Source of the DNA: Rubrimonas sp036788415
Lineage (GTDB): Bacteria > Pseudomonadota > Alphaproteobacteria > Rhodobacterales > Rhodobacteraceae
Reading direction: 5' to 3'
NCBI RefSeq assembly: GCF_036788415.1
Contig: NZ_DAIQNN010000002.1
Span: 49,405-113,404 of the forward strand
Length of the DNA stretch: 64,000 nucleotides
Positions within the stretch are counted from its first letter, which is position 1. Each line of letters starts with the position of its first letter. Below the pieces are notes generated by a model. It searched no databases. It was not told the origin of the DNA and worked only from the letters and a program-made list of their open reading frames with translations. Both the position numbers and the translations under genes were made by a program. Positions 33,841-42,341 of this stretch are shown here, piece after piece.

Positions 33841-35247
33841 TCACAGCAACAGAAGCGCCCCGAGGCCGAGAAAGGCGAAGAAGCCCACCACGTCGGTCAC
33901 CGTGGTGACGAAGGTGCCCGAGGCGAGCGCGGGGTCGGCGCCGACCCGGTCGAGCGCCATCGGGATCAGGATGCCGGCGAGCCCAGCCGCAAGCATGTTG
34001 ACGACCATTGCGAGGCCCAGAACCACGCCGAGCATCGGGTCGCCATACCAGGCGAGCCCGACCCCGCCGATCACCAGCGCGAAGATCAGCCCGTTGAGCC
34101 CCCCCGCCAGCGCCTCGCGCCCGACCACGCGCAGCGCGTTGGTCGCGGTCAGGTCGCGGGTGGCCAGCGCGCGAACCGTGACGGTGAGGGTCTGCGTGCC
34201 GGCGTTGCCGCCCATCGAGGCGACGATGGGCATCAGCACCGCCAAAGCCACGACCTGCGCGATCACCTCGTCGAAGATCGCGATGACCAGCGAGGCGAGG
34301 ATCGCCGTCAGCAGATTGACCGCCAGCCAAGGCGCGCGCCGGCGCACCGTCTCCCAGACCCGGTCGTTGATCTCCTCGTCGCCGACGCCGCCGAGGCGCA
34401 GAAGGTCCTCCTCCGCCTCGTCGTCGAGGACGCTCATCGCGTCGTCGATGGTGATGACGCCGGCGAGCCGCCCCGCCTCGTCCACAACCGGGATCGAGAC
34501 GAGGTGGTATTTCTCGAACAGGCGCGCGACGTCCTCCTGCGGGTCGGCGACGCCGACGGTGCGGAAATCCTCCTCCATGATCCCGCCGAGCGTGACCGGT
34601 CGGCGCGCGCCGAGCATCCGCGCGAGCGACACGCGCCCGACCGGCTTCATCGCCGGATCGACCACGACCACGTCGTAGAAGGTTTCGGGCAGGTCCTCGC
34701 GGGCGCGCATCGTGTCGATCATCTGGCCCACGGTCCAGAAAGGCGGCGCGGTGACCACTTCGCGCTGCATCAGGCGGCCCGCGGAGTAGTCGGGATAGGA
34801 CAGCGCCTGCTCGACCACGATCCGGTCCGAGGCGTCGAGCCCTTCGAGGACGCGCTTCTGGTCCTCCTCGTCGAGGTCCTCGACGAGATAAACGATGTCG
34901 TCGCTGTCGAGTTCGCGCACCGCCGCAGCGAGGCGCGCTGGGTCGAGCCGCGCCAGCACCGCGTCGCGCGCGCCCTCCTCCAGCTCGGCGAGCACTTCGG
35001 AGAGCGTCTCGGGGTCGAGCGCCTCGACGAGGGCGTGGCGGCGCGGGCTGTCGAGCTGCTCGATCAGGTCGGCGATGTCGGCTTCGTGCAGCGGCGCGAG
35101 CAGGCGCGCGAGTTCGGCCGCGTCGCCCGCCCCGTCATCGGCGTCGAGCGCGGCGACGACGTCGCGCGCGGCCTGCTCCAGCATCTCCTCGTCGTCGAGG
35201 GCGCGAAGCTCGGCGCGATCTTCTGCGGGCTCGGTCGCCTGGGTCAT
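33841..35247 (-). CDS. mgtE: Magnesium transporter MgtE
   Basis: 468-residue Mg2+ channel. Order of domains: acidic N-terminal superhelical domain (LLAPLHEADIADLIEQLD), tandem CBS domains (about 150-275; MQREVVTAPPFWTVGQ and YHLVSIPVVDEAGRLAGVITIDD), a connecting helix, and five TM segments from about 300, with the pore motif MPIVASMGGNAGTQTLT. The ATG at 35247 is chosen because sequence before it is non-conserved low-complexity. The Mg2+ sensor acts on the protein itself; no M-box riboswitch was seen upstream. The many Asp/Glu residues of the N domain are intact. Confidence 0.95.
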   Translation of the reverse strand: MTQATEPAEDRAELRALDDEEMLEQAARDVVAALDADDGAGDAAELARLLAPLHEADIADLIEQLDSPRRHALVEALDPETLSEVLAELEEGARDAVLARLDPARLAAAVRELDSDDIVYLVEDLDEEDQKRVLEGLDASDRIVVEQALSYPDYSAGRLMQREVVTAPPFWTVGQMIDTMRAREDLPETFYDVVVVDPAMKPVGRVSLARMLGARRPVTLGGIMEEDFRTVGVADPQEDVARLFEKYHLVSIPVVDEAGRLAGVITIDDAMSVLDDEAEEDLLRLGGVGDEEINDRVWETVRRRAPWLAVNLLTAILASLVIAIFDEVIAQVVALAVLMPIVASMGGNAGTQTLTVTVRALATRDLTATNALRVVGREALAGGLNGLIFALVIGGVGLAWYGDPMLGVVLGLAMVVNMLAAGLAGILIPMALDRVGADPALASGTFVTTVTDVVGFFAFLGLGALLLL

Positions 35248-35329
35248 GGCGCGGGCTCCTGCTGCGGGGGAACGGGAAACGCGCGACCTAGGTAGCGCGT
35301 GGGAGGCGTCGGCGCAAAGGCGCGCGCGC

Positions 35330-36022
35330 TCAGCGCGCCGGCCAGCGCGCCGCGAGGGCCTGAAGCTGGGCGAGCCCGCCCGCATCGAGGGGGCCGTCGG
35401 CGTCGTCCGACGGACGGAAGCGCAGCCGGAAGGCGGCGGCGACGGCGCGCGCCTCGGCGTCCCATCCCTCGCCAGGGCCGAGCGGATAGCCGAAGCGGCG
35501 CGCGGCGGCGCGGAAGGGCGCGGGATCGGCGGGCGCGGGGTCGCGGACCGGCTCGGCCCAGATCGCGAGCCCCGCGCGCGCGAGCCGGCGCCAGTCGAAG
35601 CGCCGCGACGGATCGGCCTTGCGGCCCGGCGCCATGCAGGCGTGCCCGATCACCCGCTCCGGCGGGATCGGCCAACGCGCCAGAATGGGGCGCAGCAACG
35701 CCTCCAGCGCCGCCATCTGCGGCTCGGGAAAGGGCGCGTCGCCGGGATTGGCGAGCTCCACGCCGATAGAGCGCGAGTTCACGTCGGCGCAATCGCCCCA
35801 GGCCCCGGCCCCCGCATGCCAGGCCCGGCGCGTCTCGTCGACGAGCCGCCACGACCGCCCGTCCTCGGCGATCAGCCAATGCGCCGAGACCTCCGCCGCC
35901 GGGTCGCGCAGCCGCGCCAGCGCCGCCTCGGCGCTGTCCATCGCGGTGTGGTGCAGCACAACCAGATCGGGCGCAGCGCCGCCCCGCCGCGGCCCGTGGT
36001 TCGGCGAGGGCGCTTCGATCAC
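35330..36022 (-). CDS. N-acetylmuramoyl-L-alanine amidase (AmpD/AmiD type)
   Basis: 230-residue amidase_2 family zinc hydrolase for peptidoglycan or anhydro-muropeptides. Zn ligands are visible: His in DLVVLHHTAMD, His in VIGHACMAPGRKADPSRRFDW and the following Asp. NSRSIGVELANPGDAPFP is the family core. No signal peptide is seen, which favours a cytoplasmic, recycling (AmpD-like) role. Its ATG overlaps the stop of the pseudouridine synthase gene (ATGA), so the two are coupled. The final 60 residues (LARAGLAIWAEPVRDPAP onward) form an extra helical tail. Confidence 0.85.
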   Translation of the reverse strand: MIEAPSPNHGPRRGGAAPDLVVLHHTAMDSAEAALARLRDPAAEVSAHWLIAEDGRSWRLVDETRRAWHAGAGAWGDCADVNSRSIGVELANPGDAPFPEPQMAALEALLRPILARWPIPPERVIGHACMAPGRKADPSRRFDWRRLARAGLAIWAEPVRDPAPADPAPFRAAARRFGYPLGPGEGWDAEARAVAAAFRLRFRPSDDADGPLDAGGLAQLQALAARWPAR

Positions 36023-36864
36023 GGGCGTTTCGGCGGGCGCGCCTTGCCGGGGGCGCGAGGTCGCACGGGCTTCGGCTTCGTCGGGACGGGCTTCGCCGCG
36101 CCCCCCGCCTTGGCCGAGACGCGCGCGAGGCCGAGCTGATCGGCGAGCACGCGCGGCTTCACCTCCTCCACGGCGCCCTCGGGCAGATCGCCGAGCTGGA
36201 ACGGCCCGTAGGAGACGCGGATCAGCCGGTTGACCTGAAGCCCCACCAGCTCGAGCGCGCGCCGCACTTCGCGGTTGCGGCCCTCGCGCAGGCCGACCGT
36301 CATCCAGGAATTCGCGCCCTGCACCCGCTCGAACGTCACGATCATCGGCTGGAATCGCTCGCCGTCGATGACGACGCCGGCGCGCAGCCGGTCGAGCGCG
36401 GCCTCCGAGGGGGCGCCATGCGCGCGCACGCGATATTTGCGCAGCCAGCCGGTCGAGGGCAGCTCAAGCCGGCGCTTGAGCTCGCCGTCATTGGTCAGCA
36501 GCAGCAGCCCTTCGGAGGTCAGGTCGAGCCGCCCGACGCTCATCACGCGCGGCAGCTCGGGAGGCAGCCTGTCGAAGACGGTGGGCCTGCCCTTCTCGTC
36601 GCGCGCCGAGGTCACGAGGCCCGCGGGCTTGTGGTAGCGCCAAAGGCGCGCGGGCTCGGGCGCGGCGACCGGCTTTCCGTCCACCTCGATGCGGTCCGCC
36701 GGGCCGACGGTGACGGCGGGGCTGTCGAGGCGGCGGCCGTTCAGACGCACCCGCCCCTCGGCGATCATCTTCTCGGCGTCGCGGCGCGAGGCGACGCCGG
36801 CGCGGGCGAGGCGCTTGGCGATGCGCTCGGGCGCGTCCGGTGCCTTGGGATCGTCATCGGTCAT
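36019..36864 (-). CDS. RsuA/RluB-family pseudouridine synthase
   Basis: 281-residue rRNA-modifying enzyme. An S4 RNA-binding domain (RLARAGVASRRDAEKMIAEG, about 18-60) precedes the catalytic domain with GRLDLTSEGLLLLTNDGELK (active-site Asp) and GLREGRNREVRRALELVG. The C-terminal Lys/Pro-rich tail after ADQLGLARVSAKA is typical of the RluB-like forms that act on 23S rRNA, but RsuA specificity cannot be separated by sequence alone. It heads a two-gene unit with the amidase. Confidence 0.9.
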   Translation of the reverse strand: MTDDDPKAPDAPERIAKRLARAGVASRRDAEKMIAEGRVRLNGRRLDSPAVTVGPADRIEVDGKPVAAPEPARLWRYHKPAGLVTSARDEKGRPTVFDRLPPELPRVMSVGRLDLTSEGLLLLTNDGELKRRLELPSTGWLRKYRVRAHGAPSEAALDRLRAGVVIDGERFQPMIVTFERVQGANSWMTVGLREGRNREVRRALELVGLQVNRLIRVSYGPFQLGDLPEGAVEEVKPRVLADQLGLARVSAKAGGAAKPVPTKPKPVRPRAPGKARPPKRP

Positions 36865-36907
36865 CGCGCATCGCTAGCGCATGCGGAGCGCCCCGCAAAG
36901 GCCGCGC

Positions 36908-37531
36908 TCAGCTGCGGATGCGCGCGCGGTCGCGGTCGCGGCGGCTCGACATCGGCTGGAAGGCGACCGCCACATGCGCTGCGCAGTAGGGTTTGCCTGG
37001 AACCGCCGGCAGACCGCAGAAATGGAAATCGGCGTCGGTCGGGTCGCCGATCGGCCATTTGCAGACCCGCTCGGTCAGGTCGAGCAGCGAGACGCGCCGG
37101 GCCGATTTCTCGATTTCCGCGAGATTGGCCAGCACTTCGAGGCGGTCTTCCGACATCGGCTGCGGCTCGCGGCGCTGGGTCGGCGACAGCGCCCGCGCCG
37201 GGGCCGGCGCGGGCTCGGGCCGCGGCTGGACCTGCGCCTCCGCCGCCTCGGGGGCGGGCGCGACAGTCGCCTCGGGCGCGGGCTCGGCGGCGTCGACGGA
37301 CGGCGCCGCGGCCTCGATCGCGTCCGGCGCGGCGAGGGCGTCGTGCTCGCCATGGCCGTCGCCGCCGGGGCGGGCGGAGCCGGTCGCGCGGTTGGACAGG
37401 CCGAGCCGGTGGACCTTGCCGATCACCGCATTGCGCGTGACGCCGCCGAGCTCCTTGGCGATCTGGGCGGCGGACAGCCCTTCGTTCCACATCTCCTGCA
37501 GGCGGGCGACCCGTTCGTCGGTCCAGGACAT
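36908..37531 (-). CDS. gcrA: Cell-cycle transcription factor GcrA
   Basis: Alphaproteobacterial cell-cycle regulator of 207 residues that binds sigma-70 and methylated GANTC promoters. The N-terminal helix-turn-helix is near-consensus: MSWTDERVARLQEMWNEGLS then ELGGVTRNAVIGKVHRLGLS (residues 1-48). A Pro/Ala/Glu-rich linker (about 60-140) joins it to the conserved C-terminal sigma-binding region (ERVCKWPIGDPTDADFHFCG, PYCAAHVAVA). The linker is longer than in Caulobacter. An SD GAGGAG lies upstream. It is divergent from the ABC-2 permease. Confidence 0.95.
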   Translation of the reverse strand: MSWTDERVARLQEMWNEGLSAAQIAKELGGVTRNAVIGKVHRLGLSNRATGSARPGGDGHGEHDALAAPDAIEAAAPSVDAAEPAPEATVAPAPEAAEAQVQPRPEPAPAPARALSPTQRREPQPMSEDRLEVLANLAEIEKSARRVSLLDLTERVCKWPIGDPTDADFHFCGLPAVPGKPYCAAHVAVAFQPMSSRRDRDRARIRS

Positions 37532-37607
37532 CCTGCGGCTCCTCGAATGCGCATCCCCTCGGGCGCGGGGGCGGTTGGGGATTGCGCCGCTGCTTCTGGG
37601 CGCGGCG

Positions 37608-37632
37608 CGCCCGACATGTTAGGCGTCGGGCG
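37608..37632. promoter_or_regulatory. Hairpin before the ABC-2 permease
   Basis: CGCCCGAC (37608-37615) pairs with GTCGGGCG (37625-37632), 9-base loop, followed by TTTCTATACA, in which TATACA (37637-37642) could be a -10. The function is either operator or terminator for antisense transcription. Confidence 0.35.
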
Positions 37633-37656
37633 TTTCTATACAAGCAGAGGGCGGGC

Positions 37657-38514
37657 ATGGAAATGACCGATCCGCGAGGGCCGGCCGCCGCCGGGAAGCG
37701 GGCGAGCGACAGCGCCGACTGGGCGCCGCCGGGCCAGCGGCGCTTCGGGCGGGTCAACTGGCTCGGCCTCTGGACGCTGACCGCGCGCGAGATCTGGCGC
37801 TTCGCCAAGGTCTGGGGGCAGACGCTGCTCGCTCCGGTGGTGACGGCTGGGCTGTTCATGGCGGTTTTCCACTTCGCGCTCGCCGACCGGCGCGGCGATG
37901 TGATGGGCGTCCCCTTCATCGCGTTCCTCGCGCCGGGCGTGCTGATGATGACGGTGCTGCAGAACGCCTTCGCCAACACATCCTCGTCGCTGCTGATCTC
38001 GAAAGTGCAGGGCAACATCGTCGACACGCTGATGCCGCCGCTCTCGCCGGTGGAGTTGCTGACGGGCTATCTGGCGGGGGGCGTCGCGCGCGGGGTGGTG
38101 GTTTCGCTGGCGGTGGGCGTTCCGACATTCCTCGCGCTCGGGATCGCGCCGGCGCATCCGCTCTGGGCGCTGGTCTTCATCGCGCTGGCGGCGAAGATGA
38201 TGGCGCTGGCGGGCATCGTGACGGGCGTCCTCTGCACGAAATTCGACCAGATGGCGGCGATCACCAATTTCGCGGTCACGCCGCTGGCCTTCCTGTCGGG
38301 CACCTTCTATTCGGTCGCCGACCTGCCAGACTGGCTGTGGGCGGTGAGCCACGCCAACCCGGTGTTCCATGTGATCGACGGCTTCCGCTTCGGCGTGCTC
38401 GGCGTGTCGGACGGCTCGCCCTGGCTCGCGTTGGCGGTGGCGGGGGCGGCGACGGCGGCGCTGTGGTGGGCGGCGCTGCGGCTGATCGCGTCGGGGCGGG
38501 GGTTGAAGTCCTGA
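37657..38514 (+). CDS. ABC-2 type transporter permease
   Basis: 285-residue membrane protein with about six TM segments and ABC-2 signatures (REIWRFAKVWGQTLLAPVV, FLAPGVLMMTVLQNAFANTSS, LSGTFYSVADLPDWLWAVSHANP). The last motif belongs to the NodJ/daunorubicin-resistance subgroup that exports polysaccharides, lipids or drugs. There is no ATPase gene next to it, so the partner must be elsewhere. The ATG at 37657 follows AGAGGG; a second ATG two codons later is possible. Divergent from gcrA and upstream of argD. Confidence 0.85.
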   Translation: MEMTDPRGPAAAGKRASDSADWAPPGQRRFGRVNWLGLWTLTAREIWRFAKVWGQTLLAPVVTAGLFMAVFHFALADRRGDVMGVPFIAFLAPGVLMMTVLQNAFANTSSSLLISKVQGNIVDTLMPPLSPVELLTGYLAGGVARGVVVSLAVGVPTFLALGIAPAHPLWALVFIALAAKMMALAGIVTGVLCTKFDQMAAITNFAVTPLAFLSGTFYSVADLPDWLWAVSHANPVFHVIDGFRFGVLGVSDGSPWLALAVAGAATAALWWAALRLIASGRGLKS

Positions 38515-38521
38515 GGCCGAA

Positions 38522-38549
38522 TTGACGCAAGGGCCGCGCGGCGCTAACA
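38522..38549 (+). promoter_or_regulatory. Candidate argD promoter
   Basis: TTGACG (38522-38527), 16-base spacer, CTAACA (38544-38549). It lies just before the hairpin at 38550-38590. Confidence 0.4.
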
Positions 38550-38590
38550 GCGAAACACGCCCCGCCGCGCGCCGCCCGGCGGGGTTTCGC
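38550..38590 (+). terminator. Hairpin between the ABC-2 permease and argD
   Basis: Upper stem CCCCGCC (38560-38566) with GGCGGGG (38578-38584); lower stem GCGAAA (38550-38555) with TTTCGC (38585-38590), with a 4-base bulge. It is followed by TTTGA. It may terminate the permease transcript or act as a leader element for argDF. Confidence 0.5.
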
Positions 38591-38647
38591 TTTGAGCGCG
38601 GCGCGCATACGGCCCATCCCGAGAGGGGACCCCAGAGGAGGCCCGCG

Positions 38648-39832
38648 ATGATCGATCCCGTCCTTCCCACATACGCCCGCGCGCCCATCGAGGTCGCCCG
38701 CGGCGAGGGCTGCTGGCTGATCGACGCGCAGGGCCGACGCTTCCTCGATTTCGGCGCCGGGATCGCCGTCAACGCCTTCGGCCACGCCCATCCCGAGCTG
38801 GTCGCCGCGCTGACCGAGCAGGCCGGCAGGCTGTGGCACACCTCGAACCTCTACCGGGTTCCGGGGCAGGAGCGGCTGGCGGCGCGGCTGGTGGAGGAGA
38901 CCTTCGCCGACACGGTGTTCTTCACCAATTCCGGCGCCGAGGCGATGGAATGCGCGATCAAGATGGCGCGCAAGTTCCACAGCCATCACGGAAACCCCGA
39001 GCGGTTCCGGATCGTGGCTTTCGAGGGGGCGTTTCACGGGCGCACGCTCGCGACCATCGCGCTCGCGGGGCAGGAGAAGCTCGTGAAGGGCTTCGGGCCG
39101 ATGCCCGACGGCTTCCAGCAAGTCCCCTTCGGCGATCACGAGGCGCTCCGGGCCGCGATCGGGCCGGAGACGGCGGCGGTCGCGATCGAGCCGGTGCAGG
39201 GCGAAGGCGGCGTCCGCGCTGTGCCGCCGCAGTGCCTCAAGGGGTTGCGGGAGCTGTGCGGCGAACATGGGATCCTGCTGATCTTCGACGAGGTGCAGTC
39301 GGGCTACGGACGCACCGGCAAGCTTTTCGCGCATGAATGGGCCGGCGTGACGCCCGACATCATGGCCGCAGCCAAGGGCATCGGCGGAGGCTTCCCGCTG
39401 GGGGCGTGCCTGGCGACCGAGCGCGCGGCGGCGGGGATGACGGCGGGCACGCACGGCTCGACCTATGGCGGCAATCCGCTGGCGATGGCGGTGGGCGAAA
39501 AGGTGCTGGAGCTGATGTGCGCGCCGGGCTTCCTGCCGCGCGTCTCCGAGGCGTCGGGGCGGCTGCGCCAGCGGCTGGAGGGGCTGGTCGCGGCCTTTCC
39601 CGACCTGCTGGAGGAGGTGCGCGGCGAAGGGCTGCTGATGGGGCTGAAATGTCGCGCCTCCAACGCCGAGCTGGTGGCGAGGGCGCGCGACGCCGAGCTG
39701 CTGGTGGTGCCGGCGGGCGACAATGTGGTGCGCATCCTGCCGCCGCTGATCGCGACCGACGCCGAGCTCGACGAGGGCGTGCGCCGGCTGGAGGCCGCCT
39801 GCGGCGCGCTGCGCGCCGCGCAGGCGGCGTGA
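38648..39832 (+). CDS. argD: Acetylornithine/succinyldiaminopimelate aminotransferase
   Basis: PLP-dependent conversion of N-acetylglutamate semialdehyde to N-acetylornithine in arginine synthesis. 394 residues from the ATG at 38648, which has AGGAGG 7 bases upstream. NSGAEAMECAIKMARK, AFEGAFHGRT, LIFDEVQSGYGRTG and the PLP Lys in AAAKGIGGGFPLGA are intact. argF starts 11 bases downstream, making an argDF operon. Compare the class III transaminase at 5024: same fold, but the substrate motifs differ. Confidence 0.95.
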   Translation: MIDPVLPTYARAPIEVARGEGCWLIDAQGRRFLDFGAGIAVNAFGHAHPELVAALTEQAGRLWHTSNLYRVPGQERLAARLVEETFADTVFFTNSGAEAMECAIKMARKFHSHHGNPERFRIVAFEGAFHGRTLATIALAGQEKLVKGFGPMPDGFQQVPFGDHEALRAAIGPETAAVAIEPVQGEGGVRAVPPQCLKGLRELCGEHGILLIFDEVQSGYGRTGKLFAHEWAGVTPDIMAAAKGIGGGFPLGACLATERAAAGMTAGTHGSTYGGNPLAMAVGEKVLELMCAPGFLPRVSEASGRLRQRLEGLVAAFPDLLEEVRGEGLLMGLKCRASNAELVARARDAELLVVPAGDNVVRILPPLIATDAELDEGVRRLEAACGALRAAQAA

Positions 39833-39843
39833 CAGGCGGGCGC

Positions 39844-40773
39844 ATGCGGCACTTCCTCGACATCTCGGCGACAGAGGCGGCTGATCTGCGGGCGATGATC
39901 GACGGCGCGCGGGCGATGAAGGCCGCGCGCGCGGGCATGCCGAAAGGCGCGCCCGACGCCGACCGCCCCCTCGCGGGGCGGGCGCTGGCGATGATCTTCG
40001 AGAAGCCCTCGACCCGGACGCGCGTCAGCTTCGACATGGCGATCCGCCAGCTCGGCGGCGAGAGCGTGGTGCTGAACGGCGCCGAGATGCAGCTCGGGCG
40101 CGGCGAAAGCCTCGCCGACACCGCCCGCGTCCTGTCGCGCTACGTGGACGCGATCATGATCCGCACCACCGCGCATGCGAAGCTCCTGGAGCTCGCCGAA
40201 CATGCGAGCGTTCCGGTCGTCAACGCGCTGACCGACGACAGCCACCCCTGCCAGATCATGGCCGACGTGATGACGGTGGAGGAGCTGCGCGGGCCGATCG
40301 CGGGCAAGAAGCTGGTCTGGCTCGGCGACGGCAACAACGTGGCGCAGACTTTCCTCGAGGCGGCGGCGCGCTTCGGCTTCGCCCTGACGCTGGCCACGCC
40401 CGAGGCGCTCGACGTCGAGCCCCGCTATCTCGACTGGGCGCGCGGGCAGGGCGCGCGCGTCGCGGTCGAGCGCGACCCGGTCGCGGCGGTCGAGGGGGCC
40501 GACGCCGTGATCACCGACACATGGCTGTCGATGCACGACACCGGCGAGGCGCGCGAGCGTCGCCACAACCTGCTGCGCCCCTATCAGGTGGACGCCGCCC
40601 TGATGGCGCGGGCGAAGCCGGACGCGCTGTTTTTGCACTGCCTGCCGGCGCATCGCGGCGAGGAGGCGACGGCGGAGGTGTTGGACGGCCCGAACTCGGC
40701 GATCTTCGACGAGGCGGAGAACCGCCTGCATGCGCAGAAGGGCATCCTGCGCTGGTGTCTGGGCGCGCTGTGA
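39844..40773 (+). CDS. argF: Ornithine carbamoyltransferase
   Basis: Forms citrulline from ornithine and carbamoyl phosphate. 309 residues from the ATG at 39844. The carbamoyl-phosphate loop EKPSTRTRVSFD, the DDSHPCQIMADVMT motif, the ornithine-binding DTWLSMHD and the active-site Cys in HCLPAHRGEE are all present. Second gene of argDF. Confidence 0.97.
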   Translation: MRHFLDISATEAADLRAMIDGARAMKAARAGMPKGAPDADRPLAGRALAMIFEKPSTRTRVSFDMAIRQLGGESVVLNGAEMQLGRGESLADTARVLSRYVDAIMIRTTAHAKLLELAEHASVPVVNALTDDSHPCQIMADVMTVEELRGPIAGKKLVWLGDGNNVAQTFLEAAARFGFALTLATPEALDVEPRYLDWARGQGARVAVERDPVAAVEGADAVITDTWLSMHDTGEARERRHNLLRPYQVDAALMARAKPDALFLHCLPAHRGEEATAEVLDGPNSAIFDEAENRLHAQKGILRWCLGAL

Positions 40774-40804
40774 GGCGCCGTCGGCCTTCGCTGAACTGAG
40801 CGAC

Positions 40805-42055
40805 ATGCCGCGCCCTCAGTCCTCCACCGCTCCGGTCTTTCTCGACCCCGACACGCCCCCCACCATCGCGACGCTCGTGCTGATCACGGCGCTGGCGGCG
40901 CTCAACATGAACATCTTCCTGCCCTCGCTGCCGGGGCTCGCCGCCGATTTCGGGGCGGAGTACGCGCTCGCGCAGCTGGCCGTGTCGGGCTATCTGGCGA
41001 CCACGGCGGTGCTGCAGCTCCTGATCGGACCGCTGTCGGACCGCTATGGGCGCCGGCCCGTTCAGCTCGGCGCGCTCCTGATCTTCCTCGTGGCCACGGT
41101 CGGCTGCCTGACCGCGCCGACGATCGAGCTGTTCCTGCTGTGGCGGATGCTGCAAGCCGCGGTTGCCGCGGGCTTCGCGCTTTCGCGCACCATCGCGCGC
41201 GACATGCGCGGGGCCGGCGAGGCGGCGAGCCTGATCGGTTACGTCACGATGGGCATGGCGGTGGCGCCAATGGTGGGGCCGATGATCGGCGGCGCGCTCG
41301 ACGAGGTCTTCGGCTGGCGGGCGCCCATCGCGCTGATGCTCGTCGTGGGGCTCGGCGCGTTCTGGGTCGTCTGGCGCGATCTCGGCGAGACCAACGCGGC
41401 GCCCTCGGACAGTTTCGGCGCGCAGTTCCGCGACTATCCCGCGCTGCTGCGCTCGCGCCGCTTCTGGGGCTACGCGCTGACGGCGGCTTTCGCCTCGGGC
41501 GCGTTCTTCGCGTTTCTCGGCGGCGCGCCCTATGTCGCGTCGGTCGTTCTGGGGCTGTCGCCCGCTGAGACGGGGTTCTGGTTCGGCTCGATCGCGCTCG
41601 GCTACGCCAGCGGGAACTACGTTTCAGGCCGGTACGGGGCGAGGCTCGGGATCAACCGGCTGATGCTGCTCGGCACGGTGATCGCGACGGCGGCGCTTTC
41701 GGGGTCGCTGGCGCTGTTCGCGGGCGGCGCGTCGCACCCGCTGGCGCTGTTCGGGCCGATCGCCCTGATGGGCTTCGGCAACGGGCTGACCATGCCGGGC
41801 GCGACGGTCGGCACGATGTCGGTGCGTCCGCAACTTGCGGGCAGCGCCTCGGGGCTCGGCGGCGCGCTGATGATCGGCGGCGGCGCGGCGCTGGCCACGC
41901 TGGCCGGCGCGCTGCTGGGGCCTGAGACAGGGCCGTTCCCGCTGCTGTGGGTGATGGCGCTGTCGAGCGTCGCGGCCTTCGCCGCCGTGCTCTTCGTTTT
42001 CTGGGTGGACAATGTGGCGGGTCCGCTGCCCGGGATGAGCCGGCGCGGCGACTGA
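40805..42055 (+). CDS. MFS drug resistance transporter (Bcr/CflA family)
   Basis: 416-residue proton antiporter with twelve predicted TM segments. Family motifs: NMNIFLPSLPGLAADFGA in TM1 and LLIGPLSDRYGRRPVQLGA as MFS motif A between TM2 and TM3. The motif around SRTIARDMRGAGEAASLIGY is the Bcr-type loop. It starts 31 bases after argF and may be read from the same transcript, although it has no arginine role. The substrate is unknown. Confidence 0.88.
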   Translation: MPRPQSSTAPVFLDPDTPPTIATLVLITALAALNMNIFLPSLPGLAADFGAEYALAQLAVSGYLATTAVLQLLIGPLSDRYGRRPVQLGALLIFLVATVGCLTAPTIELFLLWRMLQAAVAAGFALSRTIARDMRGAGEAASLIGYVTMGMAVAPMVGPMIGGALDEVFGWRAPIALMLVVGLGAFWVVWRDLGETNAAPSDSFGAQFRDYPALLRSRRFWGYALTAAFASGAFFAFLGGAPYVASVVLGLSPAETGFWFGSIALGYASGNYVSGRYGARLGINRLMLLGTVIATAALSGSLALFAGGASHPLALFGPIALMGFGNGLTMPGATVGTMSVRPQLAGSASGLGGALMIGGGAALATLAGALLGPETGPFPLLWVMALSSVAAFAAVLFVFWVDNVAGPLPGMSRRGD

Positions 42056-42100
42056 GGCCGCATCTTGCCGGCGAGACGCGGCCCGCCTACCCTTGCGCGC

Positions 42101-42337
42101 ATGACCCAGATCGACGCCGAACTTGACGCGCGCGGGCTGCTTTGTCCGCTCCCCGTGCTGAAGGCGCGCAAGCGCCTTCAGGCGCTCGCGCCAGGCGCGG
42201 TGCTGCGGATGCTGTCCGACGACCCGGCGGCGGTGATCGACGTGCCGCATTTCTGCGCCGAGGCCGGGCACGCGCTGCTCGGCGAGACGTCGGGCGAGGG
42301 GGCCGGCCGGGTCTGGCTGATCCGCAAGGGCGGTTGA
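42101..42337 (+). CDS. tusA: TusA-family sulfurtransferase
   Basis: 78-residue sulfur carrier with the active Cys15 in DARGLLCPLPVLKARK. The rest is the small two-layer fold (VLRMLSDDPAAVIDVPHFC, then AGHALL and a terminal WLIRKGG). It delivers persulfide sulfur, for example toward tRNA thiolation or molybdenum cofactor enzymes. It lies 45 bases after the MFS gene; convergent with the ChaN-like gene, 4 bases apart. Confidence 0.88.
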   Translation: MTQIDAELDARGLLCPLPVLKARKRLQALAPGAVLRMLSDDPAAVIDVPHFCAEAGHALLGETSGEGAGRVWLIRKGG

Positions 42338-42341
42338 GGCT

